64,000 nt of DNA from Microbacterium luteolum (lineage in GTDB: Bacteria; Actinomycetota; Actinomycetes; Actinomycetales; Microbacteriaceae): NCBI RefSeq assembly GCF_039533965.1, contig NZ_BAAAUN010000001.1, positions 1,586,950 through 1,650,949 of the forward strand, in the 5' to 3' direction. Numbering within the stretch: position 1 is the first letter of the stretch; each line of letters begins with the position of its first letter. Under the pieces are notes generated by a model. That model saw nothing but the letters and a program-made list of their open reading frames with translations. It searched no databases and was not told the origin of the DNA. The position numbers and the translations under genes were made by a program. This document shows positions 8,484-17,838 of the stretch, one piece after another.

Positions 8484-8538
8484 GGAATCAGGCCGATTCC
8501 CCATGAAACGGCCTGATTCCGCGCGTTCGCCTGATTCC
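8484..8538. terminator. Strong hairpin with repeated CTGATTCC word
   Basis: GGAATCAGGCCG (8484-8495) and CGGCCTGATTCC (8509-8520) form a perfect 12-bp stem with a 13-nt loop. A third copy, GCCTGATTCCG, follows at 8529-8539. It lies between convergent gene ends (8423 and 8547), so a bidirectional terminator is the simplest reading although there is no T-run. Confidence 0.5.
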
Positions 8539-8546
8539 GCCGGCCA

Positions 8547-8834
8547 TCAGGCGTCGATGTCGAGGGCGATATCGACGACGTCGTCCACGGTCACGCCCTC
8601 ACGGTCCTGCAGCGCCTTCTTGATCGGCACGATGTAGCCGCCGTCCTTGGGCCAGAGGGCCGTCGTCACGGTGGTCGCGCCGATCGTGACCGTCGCGGGG
8701 ATCATCCCCCAGCCGTAGGTCACGACCGAAGCGATCTCGTGGATCATCTCGCTCTCCGCGGGCGGCACGGTCACGAAGTGGAACGGCGCGGGGCCGCGCC
8801 AGTACCAGATCTCCCCGGCGATCAGCAGCCGCAT
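8547..8834 (-). CDS. DUF1905 domain-containing protein
   Basis: A 95-residue protein with the compact beta-rich DUF1905 pattern: IWYWRGPAPFHFVTVP at residues 9-24, GWGMIPATVTIGATT in the middle and YIVPIKKALQDREGVTVDD near the end. The biochemical role of the family is unknown. It starts 3 bp after the proC stop and is probably cotranscribed with proC. Confidence 0.88.
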   Translation of the reverse strand: MRLLIAGEIWYWRGPAPFHFVTVPPAESEMIHEIASVVTYGWGMIPATVTIGATTVTTALWPKDGGYIVPIKKALQDREGVTVDDVVDIALDIDA

Positions 8835-8837
8835 CGC

Positions 8838-9677
8838 TCAGGCTCCTGCCGCGAGCTCCTTGGAGCGGGCGAGAGCCGCCGCGGCCGCGTCCGAGAACGT
8901 GCGGTCGAGCCGGGCGTCCTGCAGCACGGCGATCGCGCGCTCGGTCGTGCCCTTCGGGCTCGTGACGCGGCGGCGCAGCTCGGCAGGATCCTCTCCTGAC
9001 GCCTCGAGCAGCGCTGTCGCGCCGATGAACGTCTGCTCCGCCATCAACCGGGCATCCGCGTCGCTGAAGCCGAGCCCGACGGCCGCCTTGGTGAACTCCT
9101 CGATCAGCAGGTAGACGTACGCGGGGCCGGAACCCGAGATCGTCCCGAGCGCGTCGATCTGCGACTCGGGCACCTCGACGACCGCGCCGACGGTCTCGAA
9201 GAGGCGACGGACGAGCGCCAGGTCTTCGGCGGTCGCGGACGCGCCGGCAGCGAGTCCCGCCACGCCCCTGCGGACCGTGGACGGCGTGTTCGGCATGGAG
9301 CGGATCACGCGGGCATCCTCGCCGAGGACGTCGGCGAAGGTCTGGAGCGTCACGCCCGCCGCAAGGCTCACGACGATCGCATCGTCAGCGAGGTGCGGGG
9401 CGATCTCGCGGAGCAGATCGGGCACCATCGCCGGCTTGACCCCGACCAGCACGATGCGCGCTCCGGCGACGGCATCCGCGTTGCCCTCCGGCTGCTCGGA
9501 GAGCGCGATGCTGGTGACGCCGTCGACGTCGTCGAAGGCTGCGGCCTTCTCGGGAGTGCGGTTGGTCGCGGTGATTCCGCCGTCGATGCGGATGCCGGAG
9601 GCGACGACACCCCGGAGGATCGCGCCCCCCATCGAACCGGCACCGAGGAACGCGAGAGAGGGAAGCGATTCAGCCAT
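8838..9677 (-). CDS. proC: Pyrroline-5-carboxylate reductase
   Basis: A 279-residue enzyme that reduces 1-pyrroline-5-carboxylate to proline with NAD(P)H. The nucleotide-binding loop FLGAGSMGGAILRG is at residues 9-22. The C-terminal dimerisation and substrate part contains SGSGPAYVYLLIEEF. Length is normal for the family. The start ATG 9677 has TAGGAT exactly 6 bp upstream, a leaderless arrangement, divergent from the CDF gene. Confidence 0.95.
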   Translation of the reverse strand: MAESLPSLAFLGAGSMGGAILRGVVASGIRIDGGITATNRTPEKAAAFDDVDGVTSIALSEQPEGNADAVAGARIVLVGVKPAMVPDLLREIAPHLADDAIVVSLAAGVTLQTFADVLGEDARVIRSMPNTPSTVRRGVAGLAAGASATAEDLALVRRLFETVGAVVEVPESQIDALGTISGSGPAYVYLLIEEFTKAAVGLGFSDADARLMAEQTFIGATALLEASGEDPAELRRRVTSPKGTTERAIAVLQDARLDRTFSDAAAAALARSKELAAGA

Positions 9678-9736
9678 GTCGTCATCCTACGGCGGGCGCT
9701 CCGGAATCCATCGGGGAGCAGTTCTAGACTCGTGGC

Positions 9737-10708
9737 ATGAGTGCATCCGGAGGCAGCAAGGCCATCGTCGCGGCGTTCCTGGCGAACCTGGGCATCGCCC
9801 TCGCGAAGTTCGTCGCCTGGGCGCTCTCGGGTTCCGCGTCGATGCTCGCCGAGGCCATCCACTCGGTCGCCGACTCCGGCAACCAGCTGCTCCTGATGCT
9901 CGGTGGACGCAAGGCGCGGCGCGAGGCCGACCGCTCCCACCCGTTCGGCTACGGCCGCGAGCGCTACGTGTACGCGTTCGTGGTCTCGATCATCCTCTTC
10001 TCCGTCGGCGGCCTCTTCGCGATCTACGAAGGCGTCGACAAGCTCACGCACCCGCACGAACTCGACAAGACGTGGTGGTGGCTGCCCCTCGTCGTCCTCG
10101 TCATCGCGATCGGACTCGAGTCATTCTCGCTGCGCACGGCCGTCCGCGAGAGCAACCTCGTTCGTGAGAAGGGGCAGTCGTGGGTCTCGTTCGTGCGCCG
10201 CTCCAAAGCGCCGGAGCTCCCCGTCGTGCTCCTGGAAGATGTCGGCGCGCTGACAGGTCTCACGTTCGCGCTGCTCGGCGTCGGTCTCACGCTGATCACC
10301 GGGAACCCGGTCTTCGATGCGCTCGGCACGGTCATGATCGGCGTGCTCCTCGTGCTCATCGCGATCGTGCTCGGCGTCGAGACCAAGAGCCTGCTCGTCG
10401 GCGAGGGTGCGACGCAGGCCGACTACGACCGGATCGTCGACGCGATCAACGCGGGCGATGAGATCGAGAAGATCATCCACATGAAGACCCTCTACCTCGG
10501 CCCGGACGAGCTGATGGTCGCCGCGAAGATCGCGCTCAGCGCCGACAAGCCGCTGCGCGAGGCCGCCGACGACATCGACGCGATCGAAGCCCGCATCCGC
10601 GAGGCCGTGCCGGTCGCACGAGTCGTCTACATCGAGCCCGACGTGTACCGCCCCGCGATCGACCCGCAGCCCTCGACCGACGTCTTCGTGCTCAAGTCCT
10701 CGGACTGA
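9737..10708 (+). CDS. Cation diffusion facilitator family transporter
   Basis: A 323-residue membrane protein with the CDF layout: four to six TM segments in the first 220 residues, with the metal-site helix AIHSVADSGNQLLLMLGG at about residues 36-55, and a cytosolic C-terminal domain from about 230. The HSVAD pattern is the usual Zn/Mn/Co-type site of TM2, but the metal cannot be fixed from sequence. TAGACT lies 6 bp upstream of ATG 9737, so it is probably leaderless. Confidence 0.9.
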   Translation: MSASGGSKAIVAAFLANLGIALAKFVAWALSGSASMLAEAIHSVADSGNQLLLMLGGRKARREADRSHPFGYGRERYVYAFVVSIILFSVGGLFAIYEGVDKLTHPHELDKTWWWLPLVVLVIAIGLESFSLRTAVRESNLVREKGQSWVSFVRRSKAPELPVVLLEDVGALTGLTFALLGVGLTLITGNPVFDALGTVMIGVLLVLIAIVLGVETKSLLVGEGATQADYDRIVDAINAGDEIEKIIHMKTLYLGPDELMVAAKIALSADKPLREAADDIDAIEARIREAVPVARVVYIEPDVYRPAIDPQPSTDVFVLKSSD

Positions 10709-10717
10709 CCCGCCTCA

Positions 10718-10794
10718 CGTTTTTCGGAGGATTCGACGGTCTGCGGACGATTCGTGCGGTTCGATCCGAAGAACGTGGACGTCTCCGAAAAACG
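10718..10794. repeat. Long-spaced inverted repeat between convergent genes
   Basis: CGTTTTTCGGAG (10718-10729) and CTCCGAAAAACG (10783-10794) are perfect 12-bp inverted copies separated by 53 bp. The pair fills the gap between the CDF stop and the tadA stop. It may act as a bidirectional transcription end; each arm carries a T5 or A5 run. Confidence 0.5.
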
Positions 10795-10797
10795 GAG

Positions 10798-11253
10798 TCA
10801 GCGTCGCGGCTCGAAGAAGGCGCGGAGCAGAGCAGTCGCCGCATCCGCCTCGACGCCGCCGATGACCTCCGCCCGGTACGGCAGGCGGCGGTCGCGCAGC
10901 ACGTCGTACAGGGAGCCTGCGGCCCCGGCTTTGTCGTCCCACGCCCCGAACACGACGCGACTGATCCGCGCCTGCAGGATCGCGCCGGCGCACATGATGC
11001 ACGGCTCCAGCGTCACGACGAGCGTGTGCCCCTGGAGGTTCCAGGAGCCGGCGGATGCCGCGGCACGGCGCAGCGCTTCGACCTCGGCGTGGCCGGTGGG
11101 GTCGTGCGTCTCCTCGCGGTTGTTGCGCCCCTCGGCGATGATGCGGCCCTCGGCATCGACGACGACGGCGCCCACCGGGATCTCCGAGGCGGCGGCCGCC
11201 TCTGCGGCGAGCACGAGCGCGCGTCGCATCGCGAGGTCGTCGGCGGCGGTCAT
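10798..11253 (-). CDS. tadA: tRNA-specific adenosine deaminase (tRNA-Arg A34 to inosine)
   Basis: A 151-residue enzyme that deaminates the wobble adenosine of tRNA-Arg(ACG). The zinc site is complete: HAE at residues 55-57 (His ligand and catalytic Glu) and PCIMC at 84-88 with Cys85 and Cys88. Length is normal. TAGGCT lies 6 bp upstream of ATG 11253. It is divergent from upp, and the pair shares a gap of only 81 bp. Confidence 0.94.
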   Translation of the reverse strand: MTAADDLAMRRALVLAAEAAAASEIPVGAVVVDAEGRIIAEGRNNREETHDPTGHAEVEALRRAAASAGSWNLQGHTLVVTLEPCIMCAGAILQARISRVVFGAWDDKAGAAGSLYDVLRDRRLPYRAEVIGGVEADAATALLRAFFEPRR

Positions 11254-11334
11254 GGGTCGAGCCTACGACAGCCGTCTCCGGCATCCGGCGGTACCGATGT
11301 CGTGCGGAGCCGCGCCGCGCATTAGCCTGTACCC

Positions 11335-11967
11335 ATGCGTGTTCACGTCGCCGACCACCCCCTCATCACCCACAAGCTCTCGGTGCTGCGCGACCAGCGC
11401 ACCTCGTCGCCGGTCTTCCGGCAGCTCACCGAAGAGCTCGTGACGCTGCTCGCGTATGAGGCGACGCGCAACGTCAAGGTCAGCCCGATCGAGATCACCA
11501 CGCCGGTGACGACGACGATGGGCGTGAAGATCTCGGAGCCGCGCCCGATCGTGGTGCCGATCCTGCGTGCCGGCCTGGGCATGCTCGAGGGCCTGGTCAA
11601 GCTTCTCCCGACCGCCGAGGTCGGCTTCCTCGGCATGGTCCGCGACGAGGAGACCTTCGAGCCGACGACCTACGCCGAACGTCTCCCCGACGATCTGAGC
11701 GACCGGCAGTGCTTCGCCATCGACCCGATGCTCGCGACGGGCGGCTCGCTCGCGGCGGCGATCCAGTTCCTGTTCAACCGCGGCGCGAAGGACGTCACCG
11801 CGATCTGCCTGCTCGGCACCCCGGAGGGCGTGGCCGCGATCGAGGCCATGGCCGGTGATCGCGATGTCACGCTCGTGCTCGGCGCGCTCGACGAGCGTCT
11901 CAACGAGAAGGGGTACATCGTGCCCGGACTCGGCGACGCGGGCGACCGGCTCTACGGCACGGTCTGA
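11335..11967 (+). CDS. upp: Uracil phosphoribosyltransferase
   Basis: A 210-residue enzyme making UMP from uracil and PRPP in pyrimidine salvage. Family landmarks are the N-terminus [33 protein letters not shown] at about residue 63, the PRPP loop [11 protein letters not shown] near residue 129, and the C-terminal uracil-binding [16 protein letters not shown] 11335 is 6 bp after TAGCCT (11323-11328), so the mRNA is probably leaderless. Confidence 0.97.
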   Translation: MRVHVADHPLITHKLSVLRDQRTSSPVFRQLTEELVTLLAYEATRNVKVSPIEITTPVTTTMGVKISEPRPIVVPILRAGLGMLEGLVKLLPTAEVGFLGMVRDEETFEPTTYAERLPDDLSDRQCFAIDPMLATGGSLAAAIQFLFNRGAKDVTAICLLGTPEGVAAIEAMAGDRDVTLVLGALDERLNEKGYIVPGLGDAGDRLYGTV

Positions 11968-11997
11968 GTTCTCGAGCTCGCTCCCTCGCCGACGGAT

Positions 11998-12780
11998 CTA
12001 CGCGAGGTCCAGGCGATACGCCCGCTCATCGCCGTAGTGGTGGAATCCGACTCTGGTGAGGATCGGCGCCGAGGTGGCGACGCGGCCCTTCACCAGTGCC
12101 GTCGTCGCGCCGAGTCCGACGCTCGCGCGCAGCCTTTCGGCGAGCACGGCCCGATACACCCCTCGGCCGCGGAATTCCGGGAGAGTGGCCGCACCCCAGA
12201 GCCGTGTGAAGCCGTCGACGATCGTGCACCCACCGGTGCTGACGGGCTGGCCGTCGAGGCGCCCGAGCACGCGCACGCCCTCACCGGTCTCGCGCCGGGC
12301 GGTCACCTCCGCCAGCTCGACGCGGAGACCCTCGTCGTCGAGCGGAGCCTGCTCCCACACCGGCACGTTGATCGCGTCGACAGCGCGCACCTGATCGAGC
12401 GTGCGCACGACCTCGCCCGTCGCCTCCGGCGGCACGTCGACGGTGAGTTCGTCGATCGCGCCCGCGAGCACCGCGACCGTGTCGATGTGCTCCGCACCGC
12501 GTCGCCGCAGTTCCTCCTCGAGGTCGGGGCCGTCCGAAGGATTGGTCCAGAACGTCAGCCGCGACTCGCCCCATTCCCTCGTTCGCTCGACGGCGTGATC
12601 CAGCACCGTCGCGGCCTCCGACGACGAGCGCACCTGCGAGCCGCGGACTCCTCCTCCGAACCGCGTCGGATAGCGCACGAGCAGCAGGTGATCGTCGGCC
12701 CGATCGCTGTCTCGCGGGAACCACGCCCACGATGCCGCGGCGCGAAGGATGTCGGCGGTCCCGTGCAGGGCTGCGCTCAT
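11998..12780 (-). CDS. GNAT-family N-acetyltransferase
   Basis: A 260-residue protein. The C-terminal half carries the GNAT acetyl-CoA loop: LWGAATLPEFRGRGVYRAVL at about residues 192-211, with the RGRG pyrophosphate-binding signature. The N-terminal half looks like a degenerate second GNAT repeat. The acceptor is unknown. ATG 12780 overlaps the stop of the nuclease/helicase gene (ATGA), so it is translated from the same message. Confidence 0.8.
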   Translation of the reverse strand: MSAALHGTADILRAAASWAWFPRDSDRADDHLLLVRYPTRFGGGVRGSQVRSSSEAATVLDHAVERTREWGESRLTFWTNPSDGPDLEEELRRRGAEHIDTVAVLAGAIDELTVDVPPEATGEVVRTLDQVRAVDAINVPVWEQAPLDDEGLRVELAEVTARRETGEGVRVLGRLDGQPVSTGGCTIVDGFTRLWGAATLPEFRGRGVYRAVLAERLRASVGLGATTALVKGRVATSAPILTRVGFHHYGDERAYRLDLA

Positions 12781-15700
12781 TCCGCTGCTCCGACCAGACG
12801 AGCGAAGGCGCTGAGGCGGGCGACCCCCTCGGGCGTGTACGGCAGGTCGTCGAGCAGCGCCGGGGAGTGGATCAGGTAGGCGACCACCTGCGCCCGAGAG
12901 ATCGCGACGTTGAGCCGGTTCTGCAGCAGGAGGAATTCCGGGCCCCGAGGAGCATCCCGTCCGCTCGACGCCGCCAGAGAGGTGATCGACACGACCGCCT
13001 CCTTCCCCTGGAAGTTGTCGACCGTGCCGACCGGCACATCGGGGAGCCCTGCCTCCGCCAGCGCATCGAGGACGAGCTGGCGCTGCGCGTTGTACGGCGT
13101 GACGACGATGATGTCGGACTGTTCGAGCGCCCTGGTCGTGGCATCCGCATCGTTGTCGGTGAACGGCCGGCCCACGAGGTCACGGACCAGACGCACCACT
13201 TCGGCAGCCTCTTCCGGCGACTGGGTCGCGTTGCCACGATGCCGGAGAGGAATCACGTGCAGCCCCGGCTCGATGCCGTCGACCGACCGGCGCTCCGTGC
13301 CGGGTGCCGATGCGAGCTTCCCGGCATAGGCGAGCTTCGACACGGGCGCGGCCACGAGTGGATGCATCCGCCACGAGCGCGCCAGGAAGTAGCCGTACTC
13401 CGGACGCACGACGGGATCGCCGTCCATCACCCAGCCGAGGGCCGACGTGTCGACCGGCTCGGGGTGAGCGCCTTGACTGACCTGCGGGAGCTGCTGTGGG
13501 TCGCCGAGGAGGAGCAGCCTCTTGGCGCCCGCCGCGACAGCGATCGTCGACGCGAGCGAGAATTGCCCGGCCTCGTCGATCACCAGCAGGTCGAGACCGG
13601 CCCGATCGACGCGCTGGGTGTTGCTGAAGTCCCAGGCGGTTCCGCCGACGACGGCCCCCTCGTCGGCATGCTCGGCGAGGAACGACGCCATGCCGTTCTT
13701 CGGTATCGCCGTGTACGAGGTCTCGGCCTCGCTGTCCTTCGGCGCCTTGGCGACCTGCGCCGGCGCCACTCCGTCGGCGACCACGCGATCGAGCAGCGTC
13801 TCGATGATGGCGTGCGACTGCGCAACGACGCCGATCTTGAAACCGTGCTCGCTCACCAGCCGCGCGATCACCCGCGACCCGGTGTAGGTCTTGCCCGTTC
13901 CGGGAGGTCCTTGCACCGCCAGATAGCTGCGGTCGAGATCGAGGACACCGCGCACGATCGCGTCGATGACATCGTCGCCGGCCGCGGGGATCGGTGCACC
14001 CGATGCAGTGCGCGGCGGAAGGCGTCGCAGGATGTCGGTCGCGGCGTCGGCAGGGAAGCCCGGCGCTGCGGCGTGCACGGCGTCGGCCCACTCGTCGATC
14101 GCACCCTGCAGCGACACCACCCGCGGCGGCGCGGCAGGCGTGAGGGCGAGCGGAAGTTCGTCCCACGTCTGCCCCTGCACCGCGGACTCGGTCAGCAGAT
14201 AGCCGTCGTCGAGCACTTCCGACACGGTCACCGTGTGGGGCACGTGCACCGCCCGCGACGGCATCTCGGTGTCGAATGGCGCCGGCACCTCGTACAGCGC
14301 GAAGGGCTGCGCACCCACACCCAATGTCGTTCCCGGCGACACCTCGCCGCGGACCTCGATGTCACGGGACATCGCCCGTCGCCCCTCGCCGATGCTCCAA
14401 TCCCGGCGGACCGTCGACGACGGTCGATCGACCCGCACCACGTCGCGGGTGCCGTCCCACATCGTCACGGGCTCGCGCAGACGCTGGAAGTGCGAGACCC
14501 AGAAGCTCTTCGCCTCGCGAGGGAAGTAGTCGATCGCCGCCGCCGCGATGCGGTGCACGAGCCCGTCGCCACCGGCATCGACAGCGCGTTCCGCGTCGGC
14601 GAGCAGGGCGACGGACCGCGGAGAGGGCTCGTAGATCACCTCGTCGATCTCGTCCGGCGGCGCCGGTGTCACGCCCTCCTTCCGGGCGATGTCGATCAGC
14701 CAGTTGCGCAGCCGACGGGTGGAGACGCAGTCGTAGCGGTTGTAGTCGGCGAGGTCGGCCAGCACGGCATCCGCTTCGGCCTGCTCCCCCGCGGCGGCGA
14801 GCTCTCGCGCCGCGACGTACTGCACGATCGAGTCGTCGCCCTTCTGCACATCGCTCGTGCGCACGTCGTCGCCCATGTAGAGGGGCTCGAGCTTCTTGAT
14901 CGAGTACGAGCGCGAGCCGACCCGGACAGTGCGCAGCACGAGCGGATACAGATCCACGAACACGCCCTCGCGCAGCAGCCGGTCGACCTCCCCCTCCCGC
15001 ACTCCGTGCCGAGCCGCCATCGCTACGAGATGCGAGGTCTCGTACGGCGCGTAGTGGTAGATGTGCATCGCGGGGTGCGCGGCCCGTCGTACCTTCACGA
15101 AGTCGAGGAACGCTTCGAGAGCACGACGCTCGTCTTCGAAGGTGTGCGCCCAGAGGGCCGAGTACTGATCCGTGTTGTCGACCCAGCCGAAAAGGTAGTC
15201 GATCCCCCAGTGCGCTTCGCCGTCCGGCGCCGGCTCCGTGTAGAGCGGGTCGCCCTCGAAGTCGAAGAAGATGTCGCCGTGGCTGGGGAGCGGAAGGGTG
15301 TGGATCGCCGGGGCGTAGTGCACGTCGTAGGTCGGCAGGCCCTCGGCATCGGCGCGGATCTGCAGGCGCGCCTGCGCGCGGAGGGTCTCGAACGAATCGA
15401 TGTTCATGCCGACGGGGGCCTCGGATGCCGTCGCGAGGGCATCGATCGTGTCGATGCCGGACGCGCGCAGACGTGCGCGCTGCACCGGACGCATGCGCGC
15501 GACCACGAGCAGGTCCCGGTGTGCGAGAACCTGCTCCTCACAGGTGGCGCACCGACCGCACGCGACGATCTGCAGGTCGTCGCGATCGTCGCCCCAGGCG
15601 AGCGGAGCACCGGTCGCACCATCGCCGACGCGGCGATCGGCGATCAGCGCCCGCAGCCGCGATCGGCGCACCTGGAAGAGCGGAAGGAGATCGTCGACAC

Positions 15701-16247
15701 TGTGCGTGCTGAGGGTGCTGTCGCCGAGGATCAGGTCGACCTCATCGGACCGCGGGATGCCGAGCCGGTCGAGCTGATCGACATATGCCGCCAGCTGCAT
15801 GAGGGCGGTGACCCGCGCCTTGCGCGCCAGCTTCGAGTCCTGCACGCGCCAGCGACCATCGTCGTCCTTGCGCAGGAAGTCGGCGAATCCGACGAATTCC
15901 TCGGTCGCGAACGCGGCCTGGAAGATGACGAGCGCGTCGGACTCGAGCGCCGCGACCGTCTCGTCGGTGGCTGCACGGAGAGCGTCGGCATCGACGGACG
16001 AGACCTTCTCGATCTGGTGGACCCTGTCGTCACCGAGCTCTTCGACGTACCGCGCGAGCACGTTCTGCTCGTGCACATCTCCGAGCAGGGCGGCGCGCTT
16101 CAGCGTGGCGTCTTCCGGCTCCTCGACGGCCGGCACGCGGCCGAGCTTCGCGTCGATCGCACGGCACCAGGCGAACTCGCATTCCGCGGCCGCCTTCAGA
16201 TCGCTGGCGCTCCAGATGACGCGCTGCGCCGCAGTGTCGATCCGCAC
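12777..16247 (-). CDS. TM0106-type RecB-like nuclease fused to SF1 helicase
   Basis: An 1156-residue protein. The N-terminal part is a RecB-like nuclease module with a Cys cluster CGRCATC near residues 227-233 and the acidic motif DIFFDFEGDP near 325. The C-terminal part is a UPF1/DNA2-like superfamily 1 helicase: Walker A GPPGTGKT near residue 780, motif II VIDEAGQ near 886, QGKEAVV and the late motif SRAQ. Start is GTG 16247 with GGGAG upstream. Such fusions are known and presumed to act in DNA repair or processing. A GNAT gene is coupled downstream. Confidence 0.88.
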   Translation of the reverse strand: MRIDTAAQRVIWSASDLKAAAECEFAWCRAIDAKLGRVPAVEEPEDATLKRAALLGDVHEQNVLARYVEELGDDRVHQIEKVSSVDADALRAATDETVAALESDALVIFQAAFATEEFVGFADFLRKDDDGRWRVQDSKLARKARVTALMQLAAYVDQLDRLGIPRSDEVDLILGDSTLSTHSVDDLLPLFQVRRSRLRALIADRRVGDGATGAPLAWGDDRDDLQIVACGRCATCEEQVLAHRDLLVVARMRPVQRARLRASGIDTIDALATASEAPVGMNIDSFETLRAQARLQIRADAEGLPTYDVHYAPAIHTLPLPSHGDIFFDFEGDPLYTEPAPDGEAHWGIDYLFGWVDNTDQYSALWAHTFEDERRALEAFLDFVKVRRAAHPAMHIYHYAPYETSHLVAMAARHGVREGEVDRLLREGVFVDLYPLVLRTVRVGSRSYSIKKLEPLYMGDDVRTSDVQKGDDSIVQYVAARELAAAGEQAEADAVLADLADYNRYDCVSTRRLRNWLIDIARKEGVTPAPPDEIDEVIYEPSPRSVALLADAERAVDAGGDGLVHRIAAAAIDYFPREAKSFWVSHFQRLREPVTMWDGTRDVVRVDRPSSTVRRDWSIGEGRRAMSRDIEVRGEVSPGTTLGVGAQPFALYEVPAPFDTEMPSRAVHVPHTVTVSEVLDDGYLLTESAVQGQTWDELPLALTPAAPPRVVSLQGAIDEWADAVHAAAPGFPADAATDILRRLPPRTASGAPIPAAGDDVIDAIVRGVLDLDRSYLAVQGPPGTGKTYTGSRVIARLVSEHGFKIGVVAQSHAIIETLLDRVVADGVAPAQVAKAPKDSEAETSYTAIPKNGMASFLAEHADEGAVVGGTAWDFSNTQRVDRAGLDLLVIDEAGQFSLASTIAVAAGAKRLLLLGDPQQLPQVSQGAHPEPVDTSALGWVMDGDPVVRPEYGYFLARSWRMHPLVAAPVSKLAYAGKLASAPGTERRSVDGIEPGLHVIPLRHRGNATQSPEEAAEVVRLVRDLVGRPFTDNDADATTRALEQSDIIVVTPYNAQRQLVLDALAEAGLPDVPVGTVDNFQGKEAVVSITSLAASSGRDAPRGPEFLLLQNRLNVAISRAQVVAYLIHSPALLDDLPYTPEGVARLSAFARLVGAAE

Positions 16248-16321
16248 GATGCTCCCGTTCTGTCGGATGCTTCGACACTATCCGCGGCATCCGACACGGG
16301 ACGAAAGGCGCGCACCTGCGC

Positions 16322-17152
16322 TCAGCGCCACCAGTCGTCGTCGGGGGTCACCGGGAGGTGGCGCTTGTGCTGCGTCGCGAGGTACTTCGCCTCGATGCGT
16401 CCGGCCGCTTCGGGGTCGACGGGACGTCCCTCGAGGAAGTCGTCGATCTGCTCGTACGTGAGGCCGAGCTCGTCCTCGTCCGCACGGCCGGGCTGGCCGT
16501 CGAGGAGGTCGGCCGTCGGTACCTTGAAGGCGAGCCGGTCGGGCGCGTCCAGGAACTGCAGCAGCGAACGGCCCTGCCGCTTCGTGAGGCCGGAGAGCGG
16601 CAGGATGTCGGCGGCGCCGTCGCCGAACTTCGTGTAGAAGCCCGTCACGGCCTCGGCCGCGTGGTCCGTCCCGATCACCAGCAGGCCGTCGTGTCCGGCG
16701 AGCGCGTACTGGGTGACCATGCGCACGCGCGCCTTGATGTTGCCGCGGTTGAAGTCGCTGATGTCGCTCGTCACCGCGAACTCGATGTCCTCTTCGACGC
16801 CGTCCACGCCGTTCTGGATGTTCACCTCGACGGATGAGTCCGGCGCGATGTACTCGAGTGCGGCCTCGGCATCCGCCGCGTCCTTCTGCACCCGGTACGG
16901 CAGACGCACGGCGAGGAATCTCGCCTCGCCGCCCTCGGCACGCACGCGTTCGACGGCGAGCTGCGCCAGGCGACCCGCGAGAGTCGAGTCCTGCCCGCCC
17001 GAGATGCCGAGGACGAAGCCACGCGCTCCCGTCGTGCGGAGGTAGTCGACGAGGAATCCGACTCGACGCTCCACCTCAGCTTCGGGATCGATCTCGGGCC
17101 GGACACCGAGGGCTTCGGAGATCTGCTGCTGCAACGACACGGGGGCCTCCAC
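16322..17152 (-). CDS. nadE: Ammonia-dependent NAD(+) synthetase
   Basis: A 276-residue single-domain synthetase that amidates nicotinate adenine dinucleotide to NAD. The ATP-pyrophosphatase loop SGGQDS is at residues 51-56; [26 protein letters not shown] is the substrate region, and KVPTADL follows. There is no glutaminase domain, so ammonia is the nitrogen donor. Start GTG 17152 with GAGGAAGA just upstream. Confidence 0.96.
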   Translation of the reverse strand: MEAPVSLQQQISEALGVRPEIDPEAEVERRVGFLVDYLRTTGARGFVLGISGGQDSTLAGRLAQLAVERVRAEGGEARFLAVRLPYRVQKDAADAEAALEYIAPDSSVEVNIQNGVDGVEEDIEFAVTSDISDFNRGNIKARVRMVTQYALAGHDGLLVIGTDHAAEAVTGFYTKFGDGAADILPLSGLTKRQGRSLLQFLDAPDRLAFKVPTADLLDGQPGRADEDELGLTYEQIDDFLEGRPVDPEAAGRIEAKYLATQHKRHLPVTPDDDWWR

Positions 17153-17247
17153 TCTTCCTCGAATCAGTATCGCGCTTCTGTGTTACGCCCGGGTGACAGA
17201 ACCGCACATGGACGCTCCTGCCAGGCGCGACCTGAAAGAATGAGGAA

Positions 17248-17805
17248 GTGAAACTCCTCGTCGCCGCCCTCGCGTCCGAACTGACCGCCTTCCCGGACAC
17301 ACTCGATGGGTTCGATCGCCTCGTGACAGGCCCGGGCAAGCTCCAGGCCACGTATGCGCTCACCCGCGCGCTCGACGCGCGCGACTACGACGAGATCGTC
17401 GCGGTCGGCACCGCCGGTGCGATCGATCCGGATCTCGAGGCGACGGTCCACGAGATCGGCACCGCGTTCCAGCATGACGTCACCGATCTCGACGGCGTCG
17501 CGGGCCAGCACGTCTCGCTTCCCGCTCGCGTGGCGACCGGCCGCGACGGCGTGCTGATCGCCACGGGCGATCACTTCGTGGACGACGCCGAGGTCACCGC
17601 CGTGATCCGGCCGACCGGTGCCGCGCTGGTGGACATGGAGACGTACGCGTACATCTGGGTCGCCGAGCAGTTCGACGTGCCGATCCGCGTCTTCCGCGCC
17701 GTCTCCGATCAGGCCGAGGACGGGGCCCTCACCGACTGGCGCGAGGCCGTCGCGCGGTGCAGCGTGCAGCTGCGCGACTTCATCCGCGACGAATACGGGG
17801 TCTGA
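17248..17805 (+). CDS. Purine nucleosidase-like protein (MTA/SAH nucleosidase fold)
   Basis: A 185-residue phosphorylase/nucleosidase-fold protein. VDMETYA at residues 128-134 gives the substrate-contacting Glu, and SDQAED at 153-158 gives the catalytic Asp, as in MTA/SAH nucleosidases. It is shorter than MtnN (about 230 residues), so the exact substrate is open. Start GTG 17248 with GAGGAA upstream. Confidence 0.82.
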   Translation: MKLLVAALASELTAFPDTLDGFDRLVTGPGKLQATYALTRALDARDYDEIVAVGTAGAIDPDLEATVHEIGTAFQHDVTDLDGVAGQHVSLPARVATGRDGVLIATGDHFVDDAEVTAVIRPTGAALVDMETYAYIWVAEQFDVPIRVFRAVSDQAEDGALTDWREAVARCSVQLRDFIRDEYGV

Positions 17806-17838
17806 CGGCGCCGACGCGCCGCCCCATCCCGGGCCGTC

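Noticed and set aside
12732..16637. 1301-residue plus-strand open frame
   Set aside because: It is antisense to the nuclease/helicase and nadE genes, arises from high GC, and shows no motif or ribosome-binding site. The same holds for the long frames at 1877-3805, 20287-22230, 40029-42413, 45261-47252 and 59808-62174.
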